A stretch of DNA of 64,000 bases from Halobacteriovoraceae bacterium (GCA_002713145.1 PAVS01000016.1:1-64000); one strand, 5' to 3'. Positions 7,370-16,738 are shown, counted from the stretch's first letter. Made by a program: numbers and translations. Notes: generated from the sequence alone by a model not told the origin.

Positions 7370-10300
7370 TTACTTTATCCTTATTAATTACTTTTAAAGC
7401 CGATTTTTTGGCATAATTATAAAATACTACTGGAGTAACAAAAATATCTAAAAGAGTGGATGTTAATAAACCACCTGTGATAACAACTGCGACTGGATAT
7501 AGTATTTCTTTACCTGGCTCACCTTTAGAAAACAATATAGGCATTAACGCAAAAACTGCTGTAAGAGCGGTCATAAGTACTGGGATCAATCGCTCTTGTG
7601 CACCTTTAATAACCATTTCTTTATTAAAGTCCATTCCTTCATACTTCATTAAGTGGAGATAGTGAGAAATCATCATGACGCCATTTCTGCTGGCAATCCC
7701 ACAAAGAGTAATGAAGGCTATAAGTGTGGCAACTGATAAAATATTCTCGGTTACAAAGATAGCTACAATACTTCCTATAAGGGCAAGTGGTAGTGCAGTC
7801 AAAACTTGAAAGCACATCATCAAACTTCCGAAATGCCAGTAAAGAACTATCACTATTCCTAACAATGATAAACATCCTAAGATAGAAATTAATCGACTAG
7901 CTTTCTGTTCGCTTTCAAATTGGCCACCTAATTCAATAAAGTAATTTTGGGGCAAATTGAGTGTATCTAGTTGTTTATTTATCTTTTTGACTAAAACATC
8001 TAATGGAACACCTTTGGCATTAGCTTGAACAACTATTCTTCTATTAGCATTTTCTCTATTTATAATGTTAGGACCATCAGTTTCATAAACAGAAGCCACA
8101 TCAGCAAGGGTTATAACTTGTCCGGTAGGCAACACTCTTACAACAACTTTTTCAAGCTTCTCTAAATCGACTCTTGTTTTCTCATCAAAACGCATAGTGA
8201 TATCAAAAATCTTTTGGTCTTCGATAATGTTCCCAACTTCTTTTCCATTAAGAGCGATTTCAAGCATCTCGATTAGATCGCTTATGTTGATGCCATAATT
8301 AGCAGCATCTTCCCGATAAATATGGACTTTCACCTGAGGGACTAAGACCTGTTGTTCAAGCTGTAAATCAACTAGCCCTTTAATATCTTTTAGCTTCCTT
8401 TCTAAATCTTTCCCAAGTCGTCTAAGAGTACTTAAATCTGGCCCTATGATCTTGATTGCAATTTGAGCTCTAACACCAGACAAAAGATGATCAAGTCTGT
8501 GACTTATAGGTTGCCCAATATTGGCATAAGTGTTTGGTATAGTAGCCAGCTTATCTCTTATTTCTTGAAGAACAATATCTCTGTCTCTTCCACCTTCATG
8601 AAAATCTACATCAATCTCACTCCAATGAACACCTTCAGCATGCTCATCCATCTCAGCTCTACCTGTTCTTCTTACTGTTCCCTTAACTTCAGGCACACTC
8701 ATCATTAGCTTTTCTGCTTTTCGCCCCACTTCATTTGAATCTTTGAGCGCAATACCAGGCCATGCGGCTACACCAATCGTGGCCGTACCTTCATTAAAAC
8801 TTGGTAGAAAATTTCTACCCATTTGAGGTATTAAACTTAATGAGCCAATAAGCATAATTAATACAATCAGAATGATAGTCTTAGGAAAATCTAAAATTTT
8901 GTTAAGTAGTTTTCCCTCAGTATTTTTAAGTCCTCTTATTAGCTTCCCTTCTTCTTGATTAATTACTTTTGCATTTGGAAGAAAGTATGAACATAAAACA
9001 GGAGTTACTGTTAGAGAAACTATCAAACTTGCTAGAAGTGCGACTATGTAGGCAACACCTAGAGGAATAAATAATCTCCCTTCTATTCCACTCAAATAGA
9101 ATAGAGGAACAAAAACTAAAACTACAATAAACGTTGAAATAACAATTGAGTTTCTGACTTCACTTGAAGCAAGATAAATTACTTTAAGTGGATTAAATTT
9201 TTCATCAGATTTCTTGGCTTCTTTTAAGCGTCTAAACACATTCTCAACATCAACTATTGCATCATCGACTAGCTCACCAATTGCTATCGCTAGACCACCG
9301 AGGGTCATAGTGTTTACGGTTAGTCCAAAATACTTAAAAACAAGGGCGGTCAATACAAATGAAAGTGGTATCGCCGTTAGAGTAATAAATGTGGTTCTAA
9401 GATTTAATAAGAATAAAAACAAGACGATTCCAACGATTATGGCCCCATCCATCAAAGCCTCTTTAACATTGTTGATCGAATTATTAATAAAATGAGACTG
9501 TTTGAATAAATCAGTTCTAAGAATTGCGCCTTCTGGCAATTGAGATTTTAGACTCTCTGCAAGCTCATCAATTTTCTTTGATACTTCAATTGTTGAAGCT
9601 TCAGGCTGTTTTTGAATTGTCATAACGACAGCTTTTTCACCATCGATACTACCATCACCTCTTTTGGGCTGAAAGCCGACTTCAACATTTGCAACGTCTT
9701 TAAGTTTAACGGGGCGACCAAGATGCATGCCTACAATTGACTCTTCGAGATCTTCAGCAGTGAGAGCACGTCCTACTATACGAATCAAGAATTCTTTTTG
9801 ATCTTTATCAACGAATCCACCAGTTGTGTTTTCACTTAAATGCTTAACGTTTTCAACTAAATCATCCATTGGGATGTTCTTTAGTCTTAGTTTTTCGGGA
9901 TGAATCTTTATTTGAAATTGTTTTTTTCCCCCACCAATGACTACAACATTACTTACCCCAGGTATGGATAGAAGTTGTGGTCTTATGGTCCAATCGGCTA
10001 GTGTTCGAAGAGTTATAAGATCAATTTTATCGCCATCCGCTTTAAGCCCCAGAAATTGAATTTCTCCCATAATGCTTGTTATAGGTGCAAGGGTTGGAGA
10101 GATATCTTCTGGTAGGCGACTTTGAATAGACTGAATTTTTTCATTCACTAATTGTCTGTTTCTAAACTGATCAGTTCCCCAAGCAAATTCAACATGAATT
10201 ATACTTATCCCCATACCGCTTGAAGACCTGACTCTTGTTACTCCTGTAGTTCCAATCATGGCCGTTTCAAGAGGAATCGTTACTAGTGTTTCCACCTCTT

Positions 10301-10475
10301 CAGGTGCAAAACCATGACTTTCAGTTATTATAGTTACTTTGGGTTTGTTAAGGTTAGGAAATACATCAACTGGTAGGTTAACTACAACGTAACTGCCATA
10401 GGCCATAACTAAAGCCGCCAAACACGTGACTAATAACCTATTTTTTAATGAAAATTTAATAATTTTATCTAACAT
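7356..10475 (-). CDS. CzcA/CusA-type heavy-metal RND efflux pump
   Basis: 1039 residues, the usual length for an RND pump. TM1 (residues 10-30) leads into the porter domain (DVFPNLNKPKVTI). TM4 carries the acidic relay GELVDDAIVDVENV, a variant of the HME-RND signature with Glu, Asp and Asp in line. The second half repeats the layout (IGSIVAIFVTENILS, ITLCGIASRNGVMM). It drives proton-coupled export across the envelope. The usual periplasmic adaptor (CzcB/CusB) is not encoded in the operon, which is unusual. Confidence 0.9.
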   Translation of the reverse strand: MLDKIIKFSLKNRLLVTCLAALVMAYGSYVVVNLPVDVFPNLNKPKVTIITESHGFAPEEVETLVTIPLETAMIGTTGVTRVRSSSGMGISIIHVEFAWGTDQFRNRQLVNEKIQSIQSRLPEDISPTLAPITSIMGEIQFLGLKADGDKIDLITLRTLADWTIRPQLLSIPGVSNVVVIGGGKKQFQIKIHPEKLRLKNIPMDDLVENVKHLSENTTGGFVDKDQKEFLIRIVGRALTAEDLEESIVGMHLGRPVKLKDVANVEVGFQPKRGDGSIDGEKAVVMTIQKQPEASTIEVSKKIDELAESLKSQLPEGAILRTDLFKQSHFINNSINNVKEALMDGAIIVGIVLFLFLLNLRTTFITLTAIPLSFVLTALVFKYFGLTVNTMTLGGLAIAIGELVDDAIVDVENVFRRLKEAKKSDEKFNPLKVIYLASSEVRNSIVISTFIVVLVFVPLFYLSGIEGRLFIPLGVAYIVALLASLIVSLTVTPVLCSYFLPNAKVINQEEGKLIRGLKNTEGKLLNKILDFPKTIILIVLIMLIGSLSLIPQMGRNFLPSFNEGTATIGVAAWPGIALKDSNEVGRKAEKLMMSVPEVKGTVRRTGRAEMDEHAEGVHWSEIDVDFHEGGRDRDIVLQEIRDKLATIPNTYANIGQPISHRLDHLLSGVRAQIAIKIIGPDLSTLRRLGKDLERKLKDIKGLVDLQLEQQVLVPQVKVHIYREDAANYGINISDLIEMLEIALNGKEVGNIIEDQKIFDITMRFDEKTRVDLEKLEKVVVRVLPTGQVITLADVASVYETDGPNIINRENANRRIVVQANAKGVPLDVLVKKINKQLDTLNLPQNYFIELGGQFESEQKASRLISILGCLSLLGIVIVLYWHFGSLMMCFQVLTALPLALIGSIVAIFVTENILSVATLIAFITLCGIASRNGVMMISHYLHLMKYEGMDFNKEMVIKGAQERLIPVLMTALTAVFALMPILFSKGEPGKEILYPVAVVITGGLLTSTLLDIFVTPVVFYNYAKKSALKVINKDKVSEDF

Positions 10476-10540
10476 TCCTAAAACCTTATATAATGAAATG
10501 AGCTAAGCTATAGCTCTTAAACGCTTAATATAAGGGAATG

Positions 10541-10903
10541 CTAAATAAGAAGGGGTAAAACTCTATTTGGGTCAGGTGGTGAATAATATTTTGTATAATT
10601 ATCCAAAGAATTAACGTATATGAATTTTAAATCACTTACAAGCTTGATATCTTCTTTGACACCAGCAAAACTTGAATGTTCAGAATGCTCAACCTCGCTA
10701 GAAAAAACAGCTACAACTTTATCTTGCTCAATTAACTGATGATCATGATCATTATGCTCTTCATGACTCGTGTGAGAGTGATCATGATGTTCTCCTGCTG
10801 AGTGCGCATGATGGTGTTCCTTAATATGATCAATAGTATTAGCGTTCACCAAAGGAACGGCCAAATATTGAGATATAAATATCAAGCATATTAAAAATTT
10901 CAT
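10541..10903 (-). CDS. Histidine-rich exported metal-binding protein
   Basis: About 120 residues with a signal peptide followed by a dense His/Asp/Glu segment (EHHHAHSAGEHHDHSHTSHE), which should chelate divalent metals in the periplasm. The ATG at 10903 gives a clean signal peptide; a GTG at 10936 is an in-frame alternative. It is the first gene of the efflux operon, as CzcI/CzcE-type binders often are. The His run resembles those of zinc and cobalt systems, but the metal cannot be read from sequence. Confidence 0.8.
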   Translation of the reverse strand: MKFLICLIFISQYLAVPLVNANTIDHIKEHHHAHSAGEHHDHSHTSHEEHNDHDHQLIEQDKVVAVFSSEVEHSEHSSFAGVKEDIKLVSDLKFIYVNSLDNYTKYYSPPDPNRVLPLLI

Positions 10904-11015
10904 AAGCGAAAGTATAAATAGGCAAAATTCTTTCACTCGTCAATTTTTGGGGAGCATAATCTAAAAAAATTACATATAATAAGTAAATTATTTATCTTAA
11001 CAAGGACAACGCCCC

Positions 11016-11819
11016 GTTCCAGAACTACCCGAAGTCAAAACAATCGCCGATCAACTCAACAAGGTTATGCCCTTTACAATAGAAAGTCGCACCCTCTCAG
11101 ATGTCGCTGGCTCTATTGTTCACACCAAAATGGATAAGCTTGGAGGCAAAACAATTTTGGCAGTCAATCGCAAGGGGAAGATGCTTGACTTTCTTTTAGA
11201 TGATGGCAGACATCTTCTCTCCCATTTAGGCATGACAGGAACCTGGCTCATCTCAAAAGAGAAAATAAAAGAAAAGCATACCCATGTTCAGATTAAAGGT
11301 GATCGTGGTTATCTGGCCTATGTTGATCCAAGACGCTTTGGTCATATGTATCTGTATGATGAAGAATCAGCTCAAAAAAAACTTAATGAATTAGGTATGG
11401 ATCTCTTAGATAAAAAATTCACTTTAGAGTATTTCTCTCAGGCGTTAAAAAAGTATCCAGAACGATTTATAAAAGTGACTCTGCTTGATCAAAAGCTTTT
11501 TGCTGGCACCGGAAATTATATAGCCAATGAAATCTGTGCTCATGGTCGGGTGTTACCGAATAGAACAGTTAAAAGTTTAAGCTCAAATGAAATTGAAAAT
11601 CTATATGCAGGAGTTTTTAAAGTGCTTAATCCGACCATAAACTCAGGGGGAACCACTTTTGCTGGTGGTTACCGAGACACTTCAGGGGACAAAGGACAAG
11701 GAGTCAATCACCTGGTCGTGTTTTATCAAAAGCTATGTCAGCTCTGTCAAAAAACGAAGGTGGAAAAAATAGTTCTCGGACAGAGAGGAACCTATTATTG
11801 TCCTCACTGTCAGAAGTAA
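11016..11819 (+). pseudogene. mutM: MutM (Fpg) DNA glycosylase without a start codon
   Basis: The frame reads PELPEVKTIADQLNK from 11019 and runs through the H2TH region (GTGNYIANEIC) to the C-terminal zinc finger (CQLCQ and CPHC), a complete Fpg of about 268 residues. The codon at the start position is GTT (11016-11018), and a stop lies five codons further upstream. AAGGA at 11002-11006 is still in place. The first standard start is ATG 11067, which would drop catalytic Pro2 and Glu3. One GTG-to-GTT change or an insertion event would explain it. Confidence 0.75.
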
Positions 11820-11820
11820 A

Positions 11821-12174
11821 CTATTCTGTATACTGAGTATCTTCAGTTTTTTCTTCTTCCCAATCCTGATCTACTAACCCCTTATTTGGTGTTTCAGATC
11901 TATTATTCACAGCTGCTTCTTTTTCTTCAACATTAAAATCTTTGTTTTTATGAGCTTCTTGAGAATGGGCCGTAGCTTCTTCTTTGGATTCTTCTAATTC
12001 ATTAGATTGCAGATAGTCAGTGTCTTGCTCGGTTCCAGCTTTGTAGTTAGTATAGCCTTCGGCTTGTTCTTCAGAGTCAAATAAAGGCTCACTAGACTTA
12101 TCATTTGCAGCTATTGCTGATCCCGATACTAAAAACACCGTTACAAGAAATAAGTATAATTTTTTTAATTTCAT
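11821..12174 (-). CDS. Small acidic secreted protein
   Basis: 117 residues starting MKLKKLYLFLVTVFL, chosen because GGGAGG lies just upstream of ATG 12174 (an in-frame ATG at 12201 is possible). After the signal peptide (ending SAIA) the protein is highly acidic, rich in Glu, Asp, Asn and Gln, and likely disordered. It ends QYTE. It resembles the acidic proteins at 12241 and 15487 in style. No family is recognised. Confidence 0.7.
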   Translation of the reverse strand: MKLKKLYLFLVTVFLVSGSAIAANDKSSEPLFDSEEQAEGYTNYKAGTEQDTDYLQSNELEESKEEATAHSQEAHKNKDFNVEEKEAAVNNRSETPNKGLVDQDWEEEKTEDTQYTE

Positions 12175-12192
12175 CGATACCTCCCTATTGAA

Positions 12193-12220
12193 AAAAGGCA
12201 CTTAAAACTAAGTGCCTTTT
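12193..12220 (-). terminator. Rho-independent terminator
   Basis: AAAAGGCACTTA pairs with TAAGTGCCTTTT around AAAC; the minus strand ends in a T run. It terminates the gene at 12241-12600 and separates it from 11821-12174. Confidence 0.85.
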
Positions 12221-12240
12221 CATTGTTAAATGAGCTTTGA

Positions 12241-12600
12241 TTATTCTGAAAATTCTTCGTCGATTTCAGCTTCGGCTTCATTTGCTTCTTGCTCAGCTTC
12301 TAACTCAGCTTCGGTAATTTCGGCGTCAGCTTCTTGCATTTCTTGATCGACTTCAGCCTCAGCTTCACTGATCTCTTCTTCAGTCTCAGCTGCTGCTTCA
12401 TTGAATTCTTCTTCTGTTTCTGCAGCTGCAGTGTCACCTGCTTGTTCAATATCTGTCCCAGCTTGTTCAAGCTCTGTCTCTACAGATTGCTCTTGGTAAG
12501 GTTGCGCTGCTGATGCATCATCATGATATTCTCCTGATCCAGCATATACCCCACTAAAACTTAGGGTTGCAACAACCATAAGGGTTTTTAAATTTTTCAT
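12241..12600 (-). CDS. Glu/Ala-rich secreted coiled-coil protein
   Basis: 119 residues: a signal peptide, a short linker, then about 75 residues almost entirely of Glu, Ala, Ile, Asp and Gln in irregular repeats such as AAAETEEE and EAEAEVDQEM. This is a long acidic helix or coiled coil. It ends DEEFSE, and the otherwise unrelated protein at 15487 ends QEFSE. Function is unknown; a periplasmic spacer or cation buffer is conceivable. Confidence 0.75.
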   Translation of the reverse strand: MKNLKTLMVVATLSFSGVYAGSGEYHDDASAAQPYQEQSVETELEQAGTDIEQAGDTAAAETEEEFNEAAAETEEEISEAEAEVDQEMQEADAEITEAELEAEQEANEAEAEIDEEFSE

Positions 12601-12879
12601 TTGTTCTCCTTCGTTGGTTAATCGAAGTGTAGAGTACTTCGCTATAATTAATAAAGCCTCTTATTTAAGAGAAGAATTTTTTAAGTTTGCTTAACATAAT
12701 ATGAGAAGAACTAATTAATTTATTTGTAAAAATATTAATATGTAACAAAAGTGTTTTTGAATCAACACAAGAGATCAAAACTTTCATCTCAAAAGAAAAT
12801 TTAAACTAACAATCACTCGCATCAGTGGCCATGGGACTTTTTAATATCTATGCTCTCTATCAGAAAAAAGGAGATAATG

Positions 12880-13728
12880 ATGGAGAGATTATTTTTGTTT
12901 TTGTTTGTAATTAGTTTTTCGGCATTTGCGACTTTTATTGACTTTCCTTTATACGAGGAAGGAGCATTAGAAAAAAAGTCAATGGAAGTGCCTGAGGAGT
13001 ACCAAGAAATTGCTCAAGAAGTTTATGAACTCTTTGACGAAGAAGTTCGTTTGCAAGGAGGAAAATTAAAAATTGAATTTAATATGAGGGAGACCAAGAT
13101 TAATGCTTACGCTGATCGCAAGACAGATTATTGGAGAATCACTTTTACTGGTGGGCTTATTAGGCATAAGTTATTTAATAAAAATCTATTTGCCTCAGTC
13201 CTTTGTCATGAACTGGGACATCATATAGCAGGACCTCCTTATAAAAGTTTTTTTCTCTTTGGTCCCACATGGGCAAGTGCTGAAGGCCAGTCTGATTATT
13301 TTGCCACCAATATATGTCTGAAGCGATTATATATGGATAAAAATAATACCGAAATTCTAGGCGCAGAAGAGATAAACCCATTTATTGATGAAGCCTGTAG
13401 ATTAAAAGATCCTAGGTATTATGATCTCTGTGTGAGAAACACGCTTATCTCCGAAGAAACCGGAAGAATGCTGGCCATACTTGGATCTAAGAAACCCATA
13501 CCAGAAGAAAAGATGCCTAAGCTGAATACACCTGATTCAAATCAAGTTTCAAGAGTATTTACGAAGCATCCTAAAGCTCAGTGTCGTATGGATACATATT
13601 TTCAAGGCTCACTTTGTGAATCCTATTTTTTAGTTGAAAGTGAACAAAAGGGAGTCAAGAACTGTGAAGATAAATGGGATGATCTTTTCTCAGGTGCGAG
13701 ACCACGGTGTTGGTATGCTAAAAGATAA
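12880..13728 (+). CDS. Secreted M48-like zinc metalloprotease
   Basis: 282 residues with a signal peptide and the zinc motif HELGHH near residue 112, followed by AEGQSDYFA in which the Glu is the likely third ligand and the Asp supports the site. The C-terminal third has several Cys, consistent with export. The ATG at 12880 is six bases after AAAAAAGGAG; 12877 and 12850 are also in frame. A strong terminator follows. Substrate unknown. Confidence 0.75.
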   Translation: MERLFLFLFVISFSAFATFIDFPLYEEGALEKKSMEVPEEYQEIAQEVYELFDEEVRLQGGKLKIEFNMRETKINAYADRKTDYWRITFTGGLIRHKLFNKNLFASVLCHELGHHIAGPPYKSFFLFGPTWASAEGQSDYFATNICLKRLYMDKNNTEILGAEEINPFIDEACRLKDPRYYDLCVRNTLISEETGRMLAILGSKKPIPEEKMPKLNTPDSNQVSRVFTKHPKAQCRMDTYFQGSLCESYFLVESEQKGVKNCEDKWDDLFSGARPRCWYAKR

Positions 13729-13737
13729 ATGAAGCCT

Positions 13738-13769
13738 AAACTGGAGTAAAGCTCTTTACTCCAGTTTTA
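13738..13769 (+). terminator. Rho-independent terminator
   Basis: AAACTGGAGTAAA pairs perfectly with TTTACTCCAGTTT around GCTC and is followed by further T. It lies ten bases after the metalloprotease stop. Confidence 0.9.
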
Positions 13770-13821
13770 TGATGTAAGCTTTTATTTCCCCGCAAAATTT
13801 TAAATTTCTTATAATGGTTGT

Positions 13822-14613
13822 ATGTGGAAATTTATTATTTTGTTACTCCCTAGTTTTGTTTTGGCTTCACCTTGTAGCATAAGTGATAAGCAAATGAGCT
13901 GTACTCACTCACATCTTGAAATTGATGGTCTGGTGGCCAAACGAGATGTCTATTATGCACTTCCACAAACCCAGGCTCCGGCCAAAGGTTATCCTGTGGC
14001 TTTTATTTTTCAAGGCTCTTTTTTTTCAATAGATTTCCAAAGACGCCAAGGTGATCCTTTTGAGGGTTATAACGAAATACTTCTCATAAAAGAACTCTTA
14101 GATAACGGCTATATGGTGGTGGCTCCAAAAGCTGCTGGTGGACTCTTTTGGCAGACTAATATTATAGGTCTTAACTATGAAATTTCAGCAGATCGTTATT
14201 TTATTGATCAAGTTTTGAGTGAACTGAAAGCGCAAACTATGGGACCTGCCGACTTAAGCAATCTTTTTGCCGTAGGCATTTCAAGTGGTGGCTATATGAC
14301 TGATCGCATGGCCATATCCCACAAGCATACACCTTTTAAAGCGTTAGCGATTGCTTCAGCATCTCATGCAACTTGTGGGGGTCCAATGTGTGACATACCT
14401 GATAAAGCTAATCCTGATCATCCGCCCACACTTTTTATGCATGGTAAAAAGGATGTTGTGGTTCCCCTGTTCACCATGAAAAAGTATGAAAAGCTTCTTA
14501 GGCGAGCAGGTGTACCGACCAAAAAAGTTATTGATGCTAAGGCCACCCACGCTTGGCTAGATGCCGCTCCCCATGAAGTCTTAACTTGGTTTAATCGTTT
14601 TAAAGCTCAATAG
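13822..14613 (+). CDS. Secreted alpha/beta hydrolase, PHB-depolymerase/esterase-like
   Basis: 263 residues with a signal peptide (cleavage after VLAS). The nucleophile elbow is GISSGG (about residue 155), with Asp in HGKKDVVVP and His in ATHAWLD completing the triad. The arrangement resembles secreted poly(hydroxyalkanoate) depolymerases and feruloyl-type esterases. Four Cys may form disulfides. Its 3' end overlaps that of the convergent gene by 14 bases. The exact ester substrate is unknown. Confidence 0.75.
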   Translation: MWKFIILLLPSFVLASPCSISDKQMSCTHSHLEIDGLVAKRDVYYALPQTQAPAKGYPVAFIFQGSFFSIDFQRRQGDPFEGYNEILLIKELLDNGYMVVAPKAAGGLFWQTNIIGLNYEISADRYFIDQVLSELKAQTMGPADLSNLFAVGISSGGYMTDRMAISHKHTPFKALAIASASHATCGGPMCDIPDKANPDHPPTLFMHGKKDVVVPLFTMKKYEKLLRRAGVPTKKVIDAKATHAWLDAAPHEVLTWFNRFKAQ

Positions 14614-15334
14614 TGATCCACGGTCTTTGGACGGTCACCTTTTCATTTTCAAGTTTCTCAAGCTCACTAAAGACTCTCCCCGTCAGTTTGATAAACTTCC
14701 ACTTAACACTATCAATTCTAATTTTGATCACTTGATTTTCTTTATCAAAGAAGGTTTCCCCACGGCCATAAATATTCTTTCCTAAAACATTGGCCCAAAA
14801 CCTTAGCTCTCCTTGATCTATATCTATTTTTAAATTCCTAACCTCTTGATCACCGGCTTCAAAATGATTGAGTGTTGCTTGCGCCTTTTGAGTCAGACAG
14901 GAGTCTAGAACTATATTTTGAGGCAGATCAGTCTCATCCCCCCCGCTACATGCTAAAGTAAGTACTTCCAGGTTGAGGTTTTGCTCACGACTTGAACCAT
15001 TCACACTGGCGACACTCACATTCAGTGAAGACCCAGAGGTTTGAATTGATGTTTTTTGAAATTCTAATTGCGCTAATTTATTAATCTGATGGGGTAGAAA
15101 ATCTAATTGTATTTCATCTTCTGGAGTCGTCAAAAAAAGGACCCCTGCTTGTTTTTCAACTGAGAGTTGAGGGTTATCACCAAAGTTTATATGATCGAAA
15201 CGAAAGGAATCAGCTCGAGCACTCCCACTTGGATCAGCATAACTTCCTTCTAAGTTTTGAATATTTATCTCTGGCAGTTGAGCAAATAATTGTGTCGATA
15301 AAAGTATTGTGACTAAGGTTAGAGTTAAATTCAT
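14600..15334 (-). CDS. Exported protein of unknown function
   Basis: 244 residues with a signal peptide ending QLFAQ. The mature chain is beta-rich with short repeats of strand-turn units (INIQNLEGSY, LNVSVASVNGSS) and ends in IEL. Two Cys (LACSGGD and LDSCLTQ) could pair. No family is recognised. It is convergent with the esterase gene and probably monocistronic. Confidence 0.65.
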   Translation of the reverse strand: MNLTLTLVTILLSTQLFAQLPEINIQNLEGSYADPSGSARADSFRFDHINFGDNPQLSVEKQAGVLFLTTPEDEIQLDFLPHQINKLAQLEFQKTSIQTSGSSLNVSVASVNGSSREQNLNLEVLTLACSGGDETDLPQNIVLDSCLTQKAQATLNHFEAGDQEVRNLKIDIDQGELRFWANVLGKNIYGRGETFFDKENQVIKIRIDSVKWKFIKLTGRVFSELEKLENEKVTVQRPWITIEL

Positions 15335-15451
15335 AAGTACTCCTCATTAAAAATGTGATTACTTACGTTTCGACGAGACTGAAGCTGAGAATGAATGAAT
15401 TAGGTTTTTTTAAGAGAGGGGTGATGAATTTTCCGAATCTAACTTGTGTCT

Positions 15452-15475
15452 AAAAAAGGGGGCATTGTGCCCCCT
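15452..15475 (-). terminator. Rho-independent terminator
   Basis: AGGGGGC pairs with GCCCCCT around a five-base loop, followed on the minus strand by six T. It ends the gene at 15487. Confidence 0.85.
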
Positions 15476-15486
15476 ATTTAAATTAT

Positions 15487-15870
15487 TTACTCAGAGAATT
15501 CTTGATTGGTTTGGTTTACATTAGAATCTTGGAGCTCATCAGCACGTTTATCTGCTTCAGAAATATCTGTATCATCTTCAACTTCTGCACCTAAGTCAGT
15601 ATAGCGTTGCGTCCCAGACTGTTCATCATAAACATCTTGATCCGCAACAGGCTGATTGCCATAGTCACTAGCATCATCTGGGATATTATTATTCATGGAA
15701 CCAGGAGCCGGTGGATTACTATAATCAGAGGCTTGGTCGGGGGTATTATTCATTTGGGTTGGAGGGTTTCCATAATCCGTGGCGCTACTTGGCATATTAT
15801 TGTATTGAGCAAAAACGGCGGTGGTGGTTACCAACAAACCAAATGATAATGTCTTAAATAACTTTTTCAT
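15487..15870 (-). CDS. Secreted protein with ASDYGNPP-type tandem repeats
   Basis: 127 residues: signal peptide (TAVFAQ), then three imperfect repeats around SATDYGNPP, QASDYSNPP and DASDYGNQP separated by Asn/Met-rich spacers, then an acidic tail ending NQEFSE. The repeats suggest a low-complexity envelope or matrix protein. The EFSE end matches the protein at 12241. It has a strong terminator immediately after it and stands alone. Confidence 0.7.
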   Translation of the reverse strand: MKKLFKTLSFGLLVTTTAVFAQYNNMPSSATDYGNPPTQMNNTPDQASDYSNPPAPGSMNNNIPDDASDYGNQPVADQDVYDEQSGTQRYTDLGAEVEDDTDISEADKRADELQDSNVNQTNQEFSE

Positions 15871-15970
15871 AAATAACTCCTTGTTGAATAATTTTTATCA
15901 ACAAAAAAGCAGCAAAACCTTAAGTAGCAATGAAGTAATTATTATGCTCTTAACACAATTTTTTTTAGAT

Positions 15971-16738
15971 TTATTTTAGAACCTGCCAATAAATAAGACC
16001 TTGGCGAGTTTGAGAAGAAGTGATCAAATTCAGCTCACCTTGAAAGACAGTAGAATATTTTTGCACACGAATGGCCATTTCAGCTTGATATTCTCCAGCC
16101 CCCAATTTATTGGGCCAATTCGCATTCAGTTGAATAAATTCGGGTTGCACACTGAGCTCAGTATTTTTAATTTCATAACTCATTGGCGTCACTTCCCCAT
16201 TGTTGGTTGTAGCCCCTAGGGCAGGAAAAAAGATATAGTCTTTATTGAGTTCAATATATGCTTTTTCATCGACAGTGACATCATGAAAAGTATCTAACCA
16301 CTCACCTTTAATACTTAAGACTTCTTTTTTCATCTCTTGAACTTTGGAGAATAAAGTCAAGGCCATCTCATCAATTTCGTCACTGAGATCATAACAAAGA
16401 TCTTCTATCTCGGGCTCTACGGTAATATCCCCGATAAGCACAGCTTCACATTCATATTTATTATAGGTATGTAGTTTTTCAAGCCTAAGATCACCCTGAG
16501 AGCGAAGAAACCTTCCTATGCTAATGATATTCTTAATCGCTTTTTGAATTTGAGGTTGATCTAAATCTTGCGGCCATAGAAAAGCCACCATTATATCAAT
16601 TTCTTGTTTCTCTTGATTGAGCTGATCCAAAGTCTGTGAGCTTTGAACAACTTGCACCGGCTTTGGTTTGATTTGCTTATCGTTTCTCTCAAGCCCACAG
16701 CTGGATAATATAAAAAGGAGAGTTAAAAACTTAATCAT
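15971..16738 (-). CDS. Lipoprotein of unknown function
   Basis: 255 residues starting with a lipobox (FILSSCGLE). A helical middle (residues about 35-120) contains two Cys in KYECEAVL and EDLCYDL; the C-terminal half is beta-rich (ELSVQPEFIQLNANWP). It starts within four bases of the end of the outer-membrane gene at 16735, so the two are translationally coupled. No family is recognised. Confidence 0.7.
   Translation of the reverse strand: MIKFLTLLFILSSCGLERNDKQIKPKPVQVVQSSQTLDQLNQEKQEIDIMVAFLWPQDLDQPQIQKAIKNIISIGRFLRSQGDLRLEKLHTYNKYECEAVLIGDITVEPEIEDLCYDLSDEIDEMALTLFSKVQEMKKEVLSIKGEWLDTFHDVTVDEKAYIELNKDYIFFPALGATTNNGEVTPMSYEIKNTELSVQPEFIQLNANWPNKLGAGEYQAEMAIRVQKYSTVFQGELNLITSSQTRQGLIYWQVLK

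Larger units (their letters stand above)
2594..11030. mobile_element. Possible cargo island between two mutM 5' ends
   Basis: The block holding the efflux operon is flanked by CCGGAGTTACCCGA (2580-2593) and CCAGAACTACCCGA (11019-11032). Both encode PELP(D/E), with 11 of 14 bases identical and TTACCCGA/CTACCCGA at the core. It lacks its own integrase; the broken one at 1251 is immediately outside. Insertion at the mutM 5' end is inferred, because codon constraint alone would make the two ends similar. Confidence 0.35.

Noticed and set aside
8463-9495. Plus-strand reading frames inside the RND pump gene and similar antisense frames in ftsH, ccoNO and the AGCS gene
   Set aside because: They lie antisense to strongly conserved genes, lack ribosome sites and have low-complexity composition.
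15607-15846. Plus-strand frame opposite the ASDYGNPP-repeat gene
   Set aside because: Ile/Arg-rich translation of the repeat's complement; no ribosome site; the minus-strand gene has a signal peptide and terminator.
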